A stretch of DNA of 64,000 nt from Ga0077536 sp035325705 (GCA_035325705.1 DAOKZI010000024.1:3450-67449), one strand, 5' to 3'; shown: positions 41,609 to 50,699, counted from the first letter of the stretch. The notes: generated from the letters alone by a model not told the origin. Numbers and translations: made by a program.

Positions 41609-42520
41609 TCAAACGGGATCCCAGGACCACACGTCCGGGGAGCGCGCGAGATCCATGAAGCTCGATTTCAGCGCCGGGATCGCGTGCTCGGCGATGGTTT
41701 CCGGCGTCCAGCCCTCGCCGCGGTGGATCGAGCGCACCGGACGCGGCTGGTTCAGCAGGAAGATCTCGTTGTTGCGCACGCCGAACACCTGCGCATTGAC
41801 GTCCTGCGCCGCGTCCGCCAGCAGATAGACCGCCATCGGTGCGATCTTGTCCGGCGTCATCTGCTGCAGGCGGCGGACCCGGGCGATCTCGGCTTCGTTG
41901 CGCGCGGGGATCGTATTCGTCATCCGCGTCCAGGCGAAGGGCGCGATGCAGTTCGAGCGCACCTTGAAGCGCCCCATGTCCAGCGCGATCGACTTCGAGA
42001 GGGCGACGATGCCGAGCTTGGCGGCCGAGTAGTTGGCCTGGCCGAAGTTACCGACGAGGCCGGACGCGGAGGTCATGTGCACGAAGCTGCCGCTCTCGCG
42101 CTCGCGGAAATGGTCGGCGGCGGCGCGGCTGACGTAGAAGCAGCCGTTCAGGTGGACGTTGATGACGATGTCCCATTCCTCGACCGACATCTTGTGGAAG
42201 ATGCGGTCGCGCAGGATGCCGGCGTTGTTGATCACGCCGTCGAGCTGGCCGAAGGCGTCGCGCGCCTGCTTGACCATCGCCTCGGCGTCGGCCGGCTTGG
42301 CGACGCTGCCGTGGTTCGCGACGGCGCGGCCGCCCTGCGCGCGGATTTCCTCGACGACCTGCTCGGCCGGGCTGCCCTCGGCGGCGCTGCCGTCGGCGGT
42401 GACCCCCAAATCGTTGACCACGACGCTCGCGCCGGCGGCGGCGCAGTGCAGCGCAAAATCGCGGCCGATGCCGCGGCCGGCGCCGGTGATGAGGACGACT
42501 TTGTCTTCGAGCATGCCCAT
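41609..42520 (-). CDS. MFE-2-type (3R)-hydroxyacyl-CoA dehydrogenase (SDR)
   Basis: A 303-residue SDR starting at 42520 with AGGAG about eight bases upstream. It matches the dehydrogenase half of peroxisomal MFE-2: LITGAGRGIGRDFALHCAAAG, VVVNDLGVTADG, INNAGILRDRIFHKMS, ASGLVGNFGQANYSAAK and NCIAPFAWTRMT. The ILRDR and NFGQANYSAAK blocks are diagnostic. It would oxidise the (3R)-hydroxyacyl-CoA made by the MaoC proteins. It is the first gene of a nine-gene minus-strand operon ending at 32719 and is divergent from the F420 genes. Confidence 0.88.
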   Translation of the reverse strand: MGMLEDKVVLITGAGRGIGRDFALHCAAAGASVVVNDLGVTADGSAAEGSPAEQVVEEIRAQGGRAVANHGSVAKPADAEAMVKQARDAFGQLDGVINNAGILRDRIFHKMSVEEWDIVINVHLNGCFYVSRAAADHFRERESGSFVHMTSASGLVGNFGQANYSAAKLGIVALSKSIALDMGRFKVRSNCIAPFAWTRMTNTIPARNEAEIARVRRLQQMTPDKIAPMAVYLLADAAQDVNAQVFGVRNNEIFLLNQPRPVRSIHRGEGWTPETIAEHAIPALKSSFMDLARSPDVWSWDPV

Positions 42521-42743
42521 GCGCGCTATCTCCTGACTGTCGAAAAGTCCTGTCCGGTCCTGGTCGGGCCGGGCGAGGAACGGCGTTTCCTGGCAGCGGG
42601 CGTCGGGGGGGAGGGGCGGACGCGGCGACCCCTTGCGCGCCGTTCACGATGGCGGGCGCAGGAATGCGGCGGGCGACCTCTCCTCTCGTCGCAACTTACC
42701 GGTAGAATGAATTTCGAGGCGCAGCGCCTCAGAATTCCCGCGA

Positions 42744-42756
42744 TGGTACTGTACCA
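42744..42756. promoter_or_regulatory. Palindromic operator candidate between the catabolic and F420 operons
   Basis: TGGTACTGTACCA is a perfect 6-1-6 palindrome, 74 bases before cofE, in the 309-base divergent gap 42521-42829. A TetR- or similar dimeric regulator could bind it and control one or both operons. A TAGAAT at 42703-42708 might be a -10 hexamer for the plus strand, but no convincing -35 is seen. No regulator gene is next to it. Confidence 0.4.
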
Positions 42757-42829
42757 GGGCGGGGGCGGGGAATATCGAGCAGATTACGGGCGGCCGGCGA
42801 CCCCGGCCCCCAGGAGCCAGGACCTACGC

Positions 42830-43600
42830 ATGAGCACGCGCGCCGACCTGGCACTGCACGTCCTGCCGGGCATCCCGATGGTCGAGCCGGGTGACGATCT
42901 CGCCACCTTCCTGCTCGCCGCGCTGGCCCGGCTCGAGCTCGCGCCGGCCGACGGCGACGTCCTGGTGCTCGCGCAAAAAATCGTCTCCAAGGCTGAAGGC
43001 CGGCTCGTGCGCCTCGCCGACGTGACGCCCTCGGCCCGTGCCCTCGAGCTCGGCGCGGAGACCGACAAGGATCCTCGCCTGGTCCAGCTCATCCTCGACG
43101 AGTCGAGCGAGGTCATGCGCAAGCGGCCGGGCATGCTGCTCGTGCGCCACCGCCTCGGCAACGTCGGCGCGCATGCCGGGATCGATCAGTCGAACGTCGA
43201 TCACTCGGGCGGCGAGCAAGCGCTGCTGCTGCCGGTCGATCCCGATGCTTCCGCGCGGCGCCTGCACGAAGAGATCCACGCGCGCACCGGACGGCGGCTC
43301 GCCGTCATCATCGCCGACAGCATGAACCGCGCGTGGCGGCTAGGCACGATCGGCGGCGCGATCGGCTGCCACGGCTTGGCAGTGCTCGAGGATCTGCGCG
43401 GCACCGGCGATCTCTACGGCCGCGAATTGAAGGTCACCGTCATCAATCGCGCCGACTCGCTGGCCGCGGCGGCCACGCTGCTGATGGGCGAGAGCGTCCA
43501 GCGCACGCCGGCGGTGCTGATCCGCGGCCTGCCCTGGCAGCCGAGCGCGCAGACCGCGCGCGACATCATCCGTCCGCTCGCGGAAGACCTGTTCCGATGA
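42830..43600 (+). CDS. cofE: Coenzyme F420:L-glutamate ligase
   Basis: A 256-residue protein with AGGAGCCAGGA before the ATG at 42830; the frame continues upstream without sense. Family motifs are VLVLAQKIVSKAEGR, VGAHAGIDQSNVD, ADSMNRAWRLGTIGGAIGCHG and LRGTGDLYGRELKVT. It adds glutamate residues to F420-0 with GTP. It has no C-terminal flavin-reductase-like domain such as actinobacterial FbiB has, so the reduction step of dehydro-F420-0, if needed, must be done elsewhere. It is the first gene of the F420 operon. Confidence 0.93.
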   Translation: MSTRADLALHVLPGIPMVEPGDDLATFLLAALARLELAPADGDVLVLAQKIVSKAEGRLVRLADVTPSARALELGAETDKDPRLVQLILDESSEVMRKRPGMLLVRHRLGNVGAHAGIDQSNVDHSGGEQALLLPVDPDASARRLHEEIHARTGRRLAVIIADSMNRAWRLGTIGGAIGCHGLAVLEDLRGTGDLYGRELKVTVINRADSLAAAATLLMGESVQRTPAVLIRGLPWQPSAQTARDIIRPLAEDLFR

Positions 43601-44568
43601 GCCGCGGCGATCGCTTTCTCGCTCTGACCGGCGGCGTCGGCGGCGCCAAGCTCGCCGTCGGTCTCTGCGCGTTGCTCGGGCCGGAGGAGCTGTCCTTCGT
43701 CGTCAACACGGGCGACGACTTCGAGCATCTCGGGCTGCACGTCTCGCCCGATCTCGACTCGCTGATGTATGCGCTCGCCGATCTGTCGAATCCCGATACC
43801 GGCTGGGGCCGCCGCGGCGAGACCTGGCATTTCATCGACACGCTGCGCGAGCTCGGCGGCGAGAGCTGGTTCAGGCTCGGCGATCGCGATCTCGCCGTGC
43901 ACGTCCAGCGCAGCGTGCGGCTGCGCGAGGGCGCGAGCCTGTCATGCGTGACGCGCGAGCTGAACGCCGCGCTCGGCACGCGCCACGCGATCTGGCCGAT
44001 GAGCGACGATCGGGTGTCGACGATCGTGCACACCGCCGACGGCCCGCTCGCGTTCCAGCACTACTTCGTGCGCGAACGCTGCGCGCCGCGCGTCACCGGC
44101 TTCGAGTTCGCGCACGCGGCGTCGGCAAAACCCCTGCCCGCCGTGCTGGAACTGCTCGCCGATCCCGCGCTCACCGGCATCATCCTGTGTCCGTCGAATC
44201 CCTTCGTCAGCATCGATCCGATACTCGCCGTGCCCGGCATGCGCGCCGCGCTGCGCGCGAGCGCGGCGCCGGTCGTCGCGGTCTCGCCGATCGTCGCGGG
44301 CCTCGCGCTGAAGGGACCGACGGCGAAAATGATGGCGGAACTGCGGGTGCCGACCACGGCCACTGCCGTTGCGGCGCATTACGGCGATCTGCTCGACGGC
44401 TTCGTGCTCGATGCGCAGGATGCGCCGCTGCTCGCGGCCTTCAATGACGGCGGTCCGGCAGCTATCGCGGCCCCAAGCGTCATGCTAACGTTTGACGACA
44501 AGCTGCGGCTTGCGACCATCGTCGTCGAATTCGTGCGCGAGCTGCGCGCCGTCGCGACTCGACGATGA
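43597..44568 (+). CDS. cofD: 2-phospho-L-lactate (or phosphoenolpyruvate) transferase of F420 synthesis
   Basis: A 323-residue protein starting in an ATGA overlap with cofE. It has the CofD/FbiA pattern: LALTGGVGGAKLAVGL, VVNTGDDFEHLGLHVSPDLDS, GLGDRDLAVH-like RLGDRDLAVHVQRS, and CPSNPFVSIDPILAVPG. It transfers the phospho-acid moiety from a GDP-activated donor to FO, giving F420-0 or its dehydro form. Length matches the family. Confidence 0.93.
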   Translation: MSRGDRFLALTGGVGGAKLAVGLCALLGPEELSFVVNTGDDFEHLGLHVSPDLDSLMYALADLSNPDTGWGRRGETWHFIDTLRELGGESWFRLGDRDLAVHVQRSVRLREGASLSCVTRELNAALGTRHAIWPMSDDRVSTIVHTADGPLAFQHYFVRERCAPRVTGFEFAHAASAKPLPAVLELLADPALTGIILCPSNPFVSIDPILAVPGMRAALRASAAPVVAVSPIVAGLALKGPTAKMMAELRVPTTATAVAAHYGDLLDGFVLDAQDAPLLAAFNDGGPAAIAAPSVMLTFDDKLRLATIVVEFVRELRAVATRR

Positions 44569-44605
44569 TCCCGCCGAACGCTCATTCTCGCAGAGGCACC
44601 GGACC

Positions 44606-45289
44606 GTGTGGGTAGTGGTTCCCGTCAAGCCGTTCGCCTTCGCCAAGCGCCGCCTCGCCGGCCTGCTGAGCGACGGCGAACGCGCGGCGCTGGCGCGAGC
44701 GATGCTGCACGATCTGCTCGCGCTGCTCGCCCGCTGTACGCGCGTGAGCGGTGTGCTGTGCGTGACGCGCGAAGCCGGCGTCGCCGCGCTCGCGCCGATC
44801 TGCGGCGCCGAGATCCTCGAGGAAGCGCAGGCCGGCCTGTCGAACTCCGTCGCGCAGGCCGCGCGCCATCTCGTCGCGCGCGGCCAGGGCAATATGCTGG
44901 TGCTGCCGACCGACGTGCCGCTCGCGACCAGCGCCGAGATCGACTTCGTGATCGCGAAGCACGGCTGGGCACCGGCGGTGACGCTGGTGTCCGACGAGGA
45001 CGGCTACGGCACCAATGCGCTCGCGGTGTCGCCGCCGGATCTGATGCCGTTCCGCTACGGCCGTCACAGCTACGTCGCGCATCGCGACGCGGCGCTCGCG
45101 CTCGGCGCTCGCGTGCAGACGCTGAAGCTGCCGGGGCTCGCGCTCGACGTCGACACGCCCGACGACATCCGCCGCCTGCTGACCTGCGATCGCGACACCG
45201 CGACCAGTGCCTTGCTGTGCGAGCGCGACGTCGCCTCACGACTGCAGCCGCATCCGATCGTCAGCGTCGGCGGCCAGTGGAATCTTTGA
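44606..45289 (+). CDS. cofC: Phospholactate/phosphoenolpyruvate guanylyltransferase of F420 synthesis
   Basis: A 227-residue nucleotidyltransferase. A GTG at 44606 (VWVVVPVKPFAFAKRRLAGLLS) with AGAGG nearby is the best start. The VPVKPFAFAKRRL motif binds GTP, NMLVLPTDVPLATSAEIDF holds the metal site, and DGYGTNALAVSPPDLMPFRYG is a typical CofC/FbiD block. The activated acid could be 2-phospholactate, phosphoenolpyruvate or 3-phosphoglycerate; all three occur in different organisms, and sequence inspection does not decide. It sits between cofD and the FO synthase gene. Confidence 0.9.
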   Translation: MWVVVPVKPFAFAKRRLAGLLSDGERAALARAMLHDLLALLARCTRVSGVLCVTREAGVAALAPICGAEILEEAQAGLSNSVAQAARHLVARGQGNMLVLPTDVPLATSAEIDFVIAKHGWAPAVTLVSDEDGYGTNALAVSPPDLMPFRYGRHSYVAHRDAALALGARVQTLKLPGLALDVDTPDDIRRLLTCDRDTATSALLCERDVASRLQPHPIVSVGGQWNL

Positions 45290-45326
45290 TCGTTCGTTCT
45301 CTCACCATCGACTAAGGTCACGCGCA

Positions 45327-47774
45327 ATGAATGCAGCAATCCTGGCCCGTGCCCGCGCCGGGCAATGTCCGACCGACGATGAAGCCCGTGCCCTCGCCGA
45401 CTGTAGCGATCTCCCCGCGCTGCTCGCCTGCGCGAGCCGGATCCGCGACGCGGGCTTCGGCAATCTCGTCACCTATTCGAAGAAGGTCTTCATCCCGCTC
45501 ACGCAGCTATGCAGGGACGTCTGTCACTACTGCACCTTCGCACAGGCGCCGAAGCGGATCGCCCAGGCCTACATGAGCCTGGATGAGGTGCTCGAGGTCG
45601 CACGCGCCGGCGCGCGCATGGGCTGCAAGGAGGCGCTGTTCACGCTCGGCGAGCGGCCCGAGGCGCGCTACAAGACGGCCCGTGACTGGCTCGCGCAGCA
45701 CGGCTATGCCTCGACGCTGGACTATCTGCGCGTCTGCGCGGAAGCAGTGTTCCGCGACACCGGCCTCCTGCCGCATCTGAATCCCGGCACGCTGAGCGCG
45801 GAGGAAATCGCGCCGCTGCGCGAGGTCGCGGCGAGCATGGGCATCATGCTCGAGTCCGCCGCCGAGCGCCTGTGCGGCAAAGGCATGCCGCATCACGGCT
45901 CGCCGGACAAGCAGCCGGCCGTGCGGCTCGCGACGCTGCGCGAGGCGGGGCGTGCGAACGTGCCGTTCACGACCGGCATCCTCATCGGGATCGGCGAGAC
46001 GCGGCTGGAGCGCATCGAGTCGCTGCTCGCGATCCGCGCGCTGCACGCCGAATACGGCCACCTCCAGGAAATCATCGTCCAGAACTTCCGCGCCAAGCCC
46101 GATACGAAGATGGCCGGGGCGCCGGAACCCGATCTCGACGAGATGCTGTGGACGCTCGCCGTCACGCGCATCGTCTTCGGCGCCGGCATGTCGGTGCAGG
46201 CACCGCCGAACCTGAGCCCCGGCGTGCTGCCGCAGCTCGTTGCCGCCGGCATCGACGACTGGGGCGGCGTGTCGCCGCTGACCCCCGATTTCGTGAACCC
46301 GGAAGCGCCGTGGCCGCATCTCGACGAGCTCGCGCGCGCGACCGCCGAGGCCGGCAAGCTGCTGCACGAACGGCTGACGCTCTATCCGCGCTACGCGCAG
46401 GACGTGAACCGCTGGCTCGCCGAGCCGTTCCGCGCACCGGTGCTGAACCTCGTCGACGGCAGCGGGCTGCCGCGCGACGACGACTGGTCGCCCGGCGAGG
46501 CGCTGGCGCCCGCGGCGCGCGATCTCGAGCTCCTCGTGCGGCGGCCCACGCACGTCAGCGCGGATCTCGAGGCGATCTGCGCGCGCGCCGCGCAGGGCGA
46601 GACGCTGGAAGAACCGGAGATCGTGCGTCTGTTCGCCGCCCGCGGCGAGGACTTCAGCCACGTGTGCCGCGCGGCCGATGCGCTGCGCGCGGCGGTCGCC
46701 GGCGACGAGGTCAGCTTCGTCGTCAATCGCAACATCAACTACACGAACGTCTGCTACTTCAAGTGCCAGTTCTGCGCCTTCTCCAAGGGCAAGCTGTCCG
46801 AAAACCTGCGCGGCAAGCCCTACGATCTCGAGGAAGACGAGATCAAGCGCCGCGTGCGCGAGGCTTGGGCGCGCGGCGCCACCGAGGTCTGCATGCAGGG
46901 CGGCATCCACCCGCAGTACACGGGGCAGACCTATCTGGACATCCTGCGCGCCGTGGCCGAGGCCGAGCCCGCGATGCACGTGCACGCCTTCTCGCCGCTC
47001 GAAGTGTGGCAGGGCGCGGCGACGCTCAAGCTGCCGCTGCGCGAGTTCCTCGAACGCCTGAAGGCCGCCGGCCTCGGCACGCTGCCCGGCACGGCCGCCG
47101 AGGTGCTCGACGACGAGGTGCGGCGCATCCTGTGCCCGGACAAGATCAACACCGCGCAATGGTTCGAGGTGATGGAAACCGCGCACGCGGTCGGCTTCCG
47201 CACCACGGCGACGATCATGTACGGCCACGTCGATCGCTACGAGCACTGGGCGCGCCACCTGCTGCGCATCCGCGCACTGCAGGCGCGCAGCGGCGGTTTC
47301 ACCGAGTTCGTGCCGCTGCCCTTCGTGCACATGGAAGCACCGCTGTACCTGAAGGGGCGCGCGCGCCGCGGTCCGACCTTCCGCGAAGCGGTATTGATGC
47401 ACGCCGTGGCGCGGCTCGCGCTCCATCCGCTGATCCCGAACATCCAGGCCTCGTGGGTCAAGATGGGGCACCAGGGCGTGCTCGCCTGTCTCGACGCCGG
47501 CGTCAACGATCTCGGCGGCACGCTGATGAACGAGAGCATCACGCGCGCCGCGGGCGCCGAGCACGGTCAGGAGACGGGGCCGGCCGAGATGATGGCGATG
47601 ATCCGCGCCGCGGGCCGCACCCCGCGCCAACGCACGACGACCTATGGCGCGGTGTCGGCCGAGCGCATCCAGGCGGGCCTCAATGCGGGCGCGCTCACCG
47701 AGCTCGTCAACACGCCGACGCGCCGCCATGCGCGCACGGAGCGCCGCGAGCTGCTGCGCTCGCGCGCGAGCTGA
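45327..47774 (+). CDS. fbiC: FO synthase, fused CofG-CofH (7,8-didemethyl-8-hydroxy-5-deazariboflavin synthase)
   Basis: An 815-residue double radical SAM protein starting at 45327 (MNAAILARARAG). The CofG half has Cys62, Cys66 and Cys69 in CRDVCHYCTFA. The CofH half begins near residue 430 and has Cys476, Cys480 and Cys483 in CYFKCQFCAF, followed by MQGGIHPQYTGQTYLDIL and LPGTAAEVLDDEVR. The enzyme joins tyrosine and a riboflavin precursor to make the deazaflavin FO. The fused form is typical of actinobacteria and of the proteobacteria that make F420. With cofCDE it completes the core pathway. Confidence 0.95.
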   Translation: MNAAILARARAGQCPTDDEARALADCSDLPALLACASRIRDAGFGNLVTYSKKVFIPLTQLCRDVCHYCTFAQAPKRIAQAYMSLDEVLEVARAGARMGCKEALFTLGERPEARYKTARDWLAQHGYASTLDYLRVCAEAVFRDTGLLPHLNPGTLSAEEIAPLREVAASMGIMLESAAERLCGKGMPHHGSPDKQPAVRLATLREAGRANVPFTTGILIGIGETRLERIESLLAIRALHAEYGHLQEIIVQNFRAKPDTKMAGAPEPDLDEMLWTLAVTRIVFGAGMSVQAPPNLSPGVLPQLVAAGIDDWGGVSPLTPDFVNPEAPWPHLDELARATAEAGKLLHERLTLYPRYAQDVNRWLAEPFRAPVLNLVDGSGLPRDDDWSPGEALAPAARDLELLVRRPTHVSADLEAICARAAQGETLEEPEIVRLFAARGEDFSHVCRAADALRAAVAGDEVSFVVNRNINYTNVCYFKCQFCAFSKGKLSENLRGKPYDLEEDEIKRRVREAWARGATEVCMQGGIHPQYTGQTYLDILRAVAEAEPAMHVHAFSPLEVWQGAATLKLPLREFLERLKAAGLGTLPGTAAEVLDDEVRRILCPDKINTAQWFEVMETAHAVGFRTTATIMYGHVDRYEHWARHLLRIRALQARSGGFTEFVPLPFVHMEAPLYLKGRARRGPTFREAVLMHAVARLALHPLIPNIQASWVKMGHQGVLACLDAGVNDLGGTLMNESITRAAGAEHGQETGPAEMMAMIRAAGRTPRQRTTTYGAVSAERIQAGLNAGALTELVNTPTRRHARTERRELLRSRAS

Positions 47775-47836
47775 GGCGGCGCCGGAGCCGAGAAGGGGGA
47801 ACTCCGCAAACGCAAGGCTTCCGTAGGAGCAGGCCG

Positions 47837-49048
47837 ATGGCGATGAAACACATTCTCACGGGCTTCAAGGTGCTCGATTTCACGCACGTGCTGGCCGGGC
47901 CGGCCGCGACGCGGCTGATGGTCGAGATGGGCGCGGAGGTCATCAAGGTCGAGTTCCCGCCGCTCGGCGATATGTCGCGCGCCTTGCCGACCATCGTCGA
48001 CGGACGCAGCGCCTACTACGTGCAGCAGAATCGCGGCAAGAAGAGTCTCTGCGTGAATCTCAAGACCGAGGAGGGCAAGGCGCTCATTTACGACCTGATC
48101 CGCCAGGTCGACGTGGTGATTGAGAACTTTGCGCCCGGCGTCGCCGCGCGCCTCGGCATCGGCTGGGAGAAGGTGCACGAGCTGAATCCGCGCGTCGTGA
48201 TGTGCTCGATCTCGGCCTTTGGCCAGCAAGGCCCGCTGTCCAGCCTGCCGGGCTTCGACTACATCGCCCAGGCCTATGCCGGCGTGACGGGCATGATCGG
48301 CGAGCCCGATGCCGCGCCCAGCCTGCCGATGCTCGGCCTCGGCGACGTCACCACCGGCGTGCACGCCGCCGCGGCGATCGGCTATGCGCTGCTCCACCGC
48401 GAGCGCGGCGGCGAAGGACAGTACCTCGACATCTCGTTGCTCGATTCCTATTTCCACTGCCACGAGATCAACGTGGCGCTGTACGGCCTGACGGGCCGCG
48501 TGCCGACGCGCGCCGGGCATCACCATTACGCCGTGTGCCCGCTCGGCCTGTTCAAGCACGGCGAGCGCTATGTGTGCATCATCGCACTGGATCCGCAGTG
48601 GCAGAGCCTGTGTAGCGCGATGGGCCAGCCCGCGCTCGGCAAGGACGAGCGCTACGACTCGAACGCCAAGCGCGTCGAACGCGCCAGCGAAGTGATCGCG
48701 CTGGTGCAGGCCTGGGTCGACAAGCAGACCTCGGTGGAGTCGATCGTCGAGCTGCTCGCCGAATACCACGTGCCCTGCGCGCCGGTGATGAGCATCGCCG
48801 AGGTGTGCAACATGCCGCACATGATCGAGCGCGGCACGGTGCGGCGAATCAGCGATCCGAAGCTCGGCGAGTTCACCGTCCCGGGCATGCCGCTGCGCTT
48901 CTCGGGCTTCACGCACGAAGCATCGCTGGAGGGGGCCTATCTCGGCCACCACAACGAAGAAGTGCTGCGCGCGATGCTCGGCCTGTCCAGCGAACGCATC
49001 GAAGCGCTGCGCACCGCCGGCGTGCTGCACGCGAATCCGGGGACCTGA
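47837..49048 (+). CDS. Class III CoA-transferase (CaiB/BaiF)
   Basis: A 403-residue protein starting at 47837, with AGGAGCAGG in the preceding bases. It begins with FKVLDFTHVLAGPAATRLMVEMGAEVIKVE and has NRGKKSLCVNLKTEEGK, the nucleophilic Asp in GLGDVTTGVHAAAA and QYLDISLLDSYFHCHE. It moves CoA from one acyl-CoA to another acid; the substrates are unknown. It is 62 bases after fbiC and may be co-transcribed with the F420 genes, which would tie F420 to CoA-ester catabolism. Confidence 0.87.
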   Translation: MAMKHILTGFKVLDFTHVLAGPAATRLMVEMGAEVIKVEFPPLGDMSRALPTIVDGRSAYYVQQNRGKKSLCVNLKTEEGKALIYDLIRQVDVVIENFAPGVAARLGIGWEKVHELNPRVVMCSISAFGQQGPLSSLPGFDYIAQAYAGVTGMIGEPDAAPSLPMLGLGDVTTGVHAAAAIGYALLHRERGGEGQYLDISLLDSYFHCHEINVALYGLTGRVPTRAGHHHYAVCPLGLFKHGERYVCIIALDPQWQSLCSAMGQPALGKDERYDSNAKRVERASEVIALVQAWVDKQTSVESIVELLAEYHVPCAPVMSIAEVCNMPHMIERGTVRRISDPKLGEFTVPGMPLRFSGFTHEASLEGAYLGHHNEEVLRAMLGLSSERIEALRTAGVLHANPGT

Positions 49049-49073
49049 GGCTTACGCGTCTTTCCCACCGCTC

Positions 49074-49107
49074 GTAACCCGGGTGCGCCGTAGCGGAACT
49101 CGGGATC
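49074..49107. repeat. Repeat family A half element
   Basis: GTAACCCGGGTGCGCCGTAG followed by CGGAACTCGGGATC is a single family A end, 25 bases after the CoA-transferase stop. Confidence 0.6.
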
Positions 49108-49130
49108 TTTCGCGCGCGGATATGCCGATT

Positions 49131-49283
49131 AATCTAGCCACGGAGGACACGGAGAGCACGGAGAGAGAGATGGATTAGGTCTGCGCTCCCGTGACTCGAT
49201 CATGACTATTGGCGCCGGCGCCGCGGAGGCTCCGAGCAATCTTGTTCCTCCTCCGTGCTCTCCGTGTCCTCCGTGGCTAGATT
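49131..49283. repeat. Complete family B element, 153 bp, with perfect 32-bp terminal inverted repeats
   Basis: Bases 49131-49162 (starting AATCTAGCCACGGAGGACAC) are the exact reverse complement of 49252-49283. The 89-base interior is unrelated to any gene that I know. This is the clearest MITE-like structure in the window. The rest of the gap 49049-49520 holds the family A end and no visible gene. Confidence 0.85.
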
Positions 49284-49520
49284 AATCAGCATTTGAGCTG
49301 GCACAGCCCCGGATCCCGCTGCGCGCCTTCCAGGCGAAGGGAATGCAGCTTTCCTTGTGCGACGCGACAGCTCCTCGGCGTCGCGTATTCGTCCCTCATA
49401 TGAAGGAAGTTCACGCGTGTCCTTGGCGCTTCATCGAGGCGTCGAAGGGGCTTGCTTGAACTTTGCGGCGTGGGCTCTTAGCCTGCGACGACATTCGAAA
49501 ACAGATCACAGGGATCCGCC

Positions 49521-50618
49521 ATGCAGCTCGGTTATTTCATGATGCCGCTCCATCACATCGATCGCGATTATCACCAGACCCTGGAGGAGGACATCGAAGC
49601 GATCGTGCTGGCGGACGAGCTCGGTTACAGCGAGGCCTGGGTCGGCGAGCACTATTCCTCGAAAGTCGAGCAGATCACCTCACCGCTGATCTTCCACGCG
49701 AACCTGATCGCGCGCACCAAGCAGATCAAGCTCGCCACCGGCGTCATCTGCCTGCCGCAGTACCACCCGGCCGTCACGGCCGGCCAGGCCGCGATGTTCG
49801 ATCATCTCGCGAACGGGCGCTTCATCATGGGCGTCGGCCCCGGCGGGCTGCTGTCGGACTTCGAGCTGTTCGGCACGATGGACAAGGACCGCAACGAGAT
49901 GATGATGGAAGCCGTCGATCAGATCCTGACGCTGTGGGGCACGGAGCCGCCGTACCACATCAAGGGCAAGTACTGGACGATCGACATGAAAGACTGGACG
50001 CACCACGACATCAAGCTCGGCTACGTGCCGCGTCCGCTGCAGCAGCCGCATCCGCCGATCGCGGTGTCGGCGATGAGCCCGCATTCCTCGTCGCTGAAGT
50101 ATGCCGGTTCGCGCGGCTTCATCCCGATGTCGGCGAACTTCATCGCGCGCTGGTCGCTGAAGACGCACTGGCCGACCTACGCGGCCGCGGCCGCGGCGGC
50201 CGGTCGCCCCGCGAATCCGGAGTCCTGGCGCGTCGCCCGCAGCATCTATGTCGACGACACCGACGCGGCGGCCGAGGCCTTCGTGAAGCAGCCCGGCGGC
50301 GCCTTCGATTATTACTACGAGTATCTGTTCGCGATCTTCGATCGCTCGAACTACAAGGGCCCGTTCCTCGTCGAGCCGACGGACGATCCGGCGCAGTTGA
50401 GGCCGCAGGCGCTGCGCGATGCCTGCGTGATCCACGGCAGTCCGGAGACCGTCGCGCGCAAGCTGCTCGAGCTGCGCGAAGAGATCGGACACTTCGGCAC
50501 GCTGATGTATGCCGCGCACGACTGGCAGGACCCCGTGCGCATGAAGCGCTCGATGCGCCTGATGGCGCAGGAAGTGATGCCGCGCGTCAACCGCGCGCTG
50601 CGCGACAAGGCCGCTTGA
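49521..50618 (+). CDS. Luciferase-like (LLM class) flavin- or F420-dependent oxidoreductase
   Basis: A 365-residue protein starting MQLGYFMMPLHHIDRDYHQ. LLM features are LADELGYSEAWVGEHYSSK, ATGVICLPQYHPAVTAGQAAMFDHLANGRFIMGVGPGGLLSDFELFG (quoted in pieces: HPAVTAGQAAMFDHLANGRF) and the C-terminal helical part. It resembles limonene monooxygenase-type members, which use FMNH2 and oxygen. F420 is an alternative given the adjacent F420 operon. It is followed 81 bases later by tandem DUF1329 genes. Confidence 0.83.
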   Translation: MQLGYFMMPLHHIDRDYHQTLEEDIEAIVLADELGYSEAWVGEHYSSKVEQITSPLIFHANLIARTKQIKLATGVICLPQYHPAVTAGQAAMFDHLANGRFIMGVGPGGLLSDFELFGTMDKDRNEMMMEAVDQILTLWGTEPPYHIKGKYWTIDMKDWTHHDIKLGYVPRPLQQPHPPIAVSAMSPHSSSLKYAGSRGFIPMSANFIARWSLKTHWPTYAAAAAAAGRPANPESWRVARSIYVDDTDAAAEAFVKQPGGAFDYYYEYLFAIFDRSNYKGPFLVEPTDDPAQLRPQALRDACVIHGSPETVARKLLELREEIGHFGTLMYAAHDWQDPVRMKRSMRLMAQEVMPRVNRALRDKAA

Positions 50619-50699
50619 AGCGGCTGGCCGAGGAGGCCGTTCATGGGCAGTGGAAACGCCGCGCCTGCGGGGTTTCCGCGACGACGGGGGAGTGAGGAC

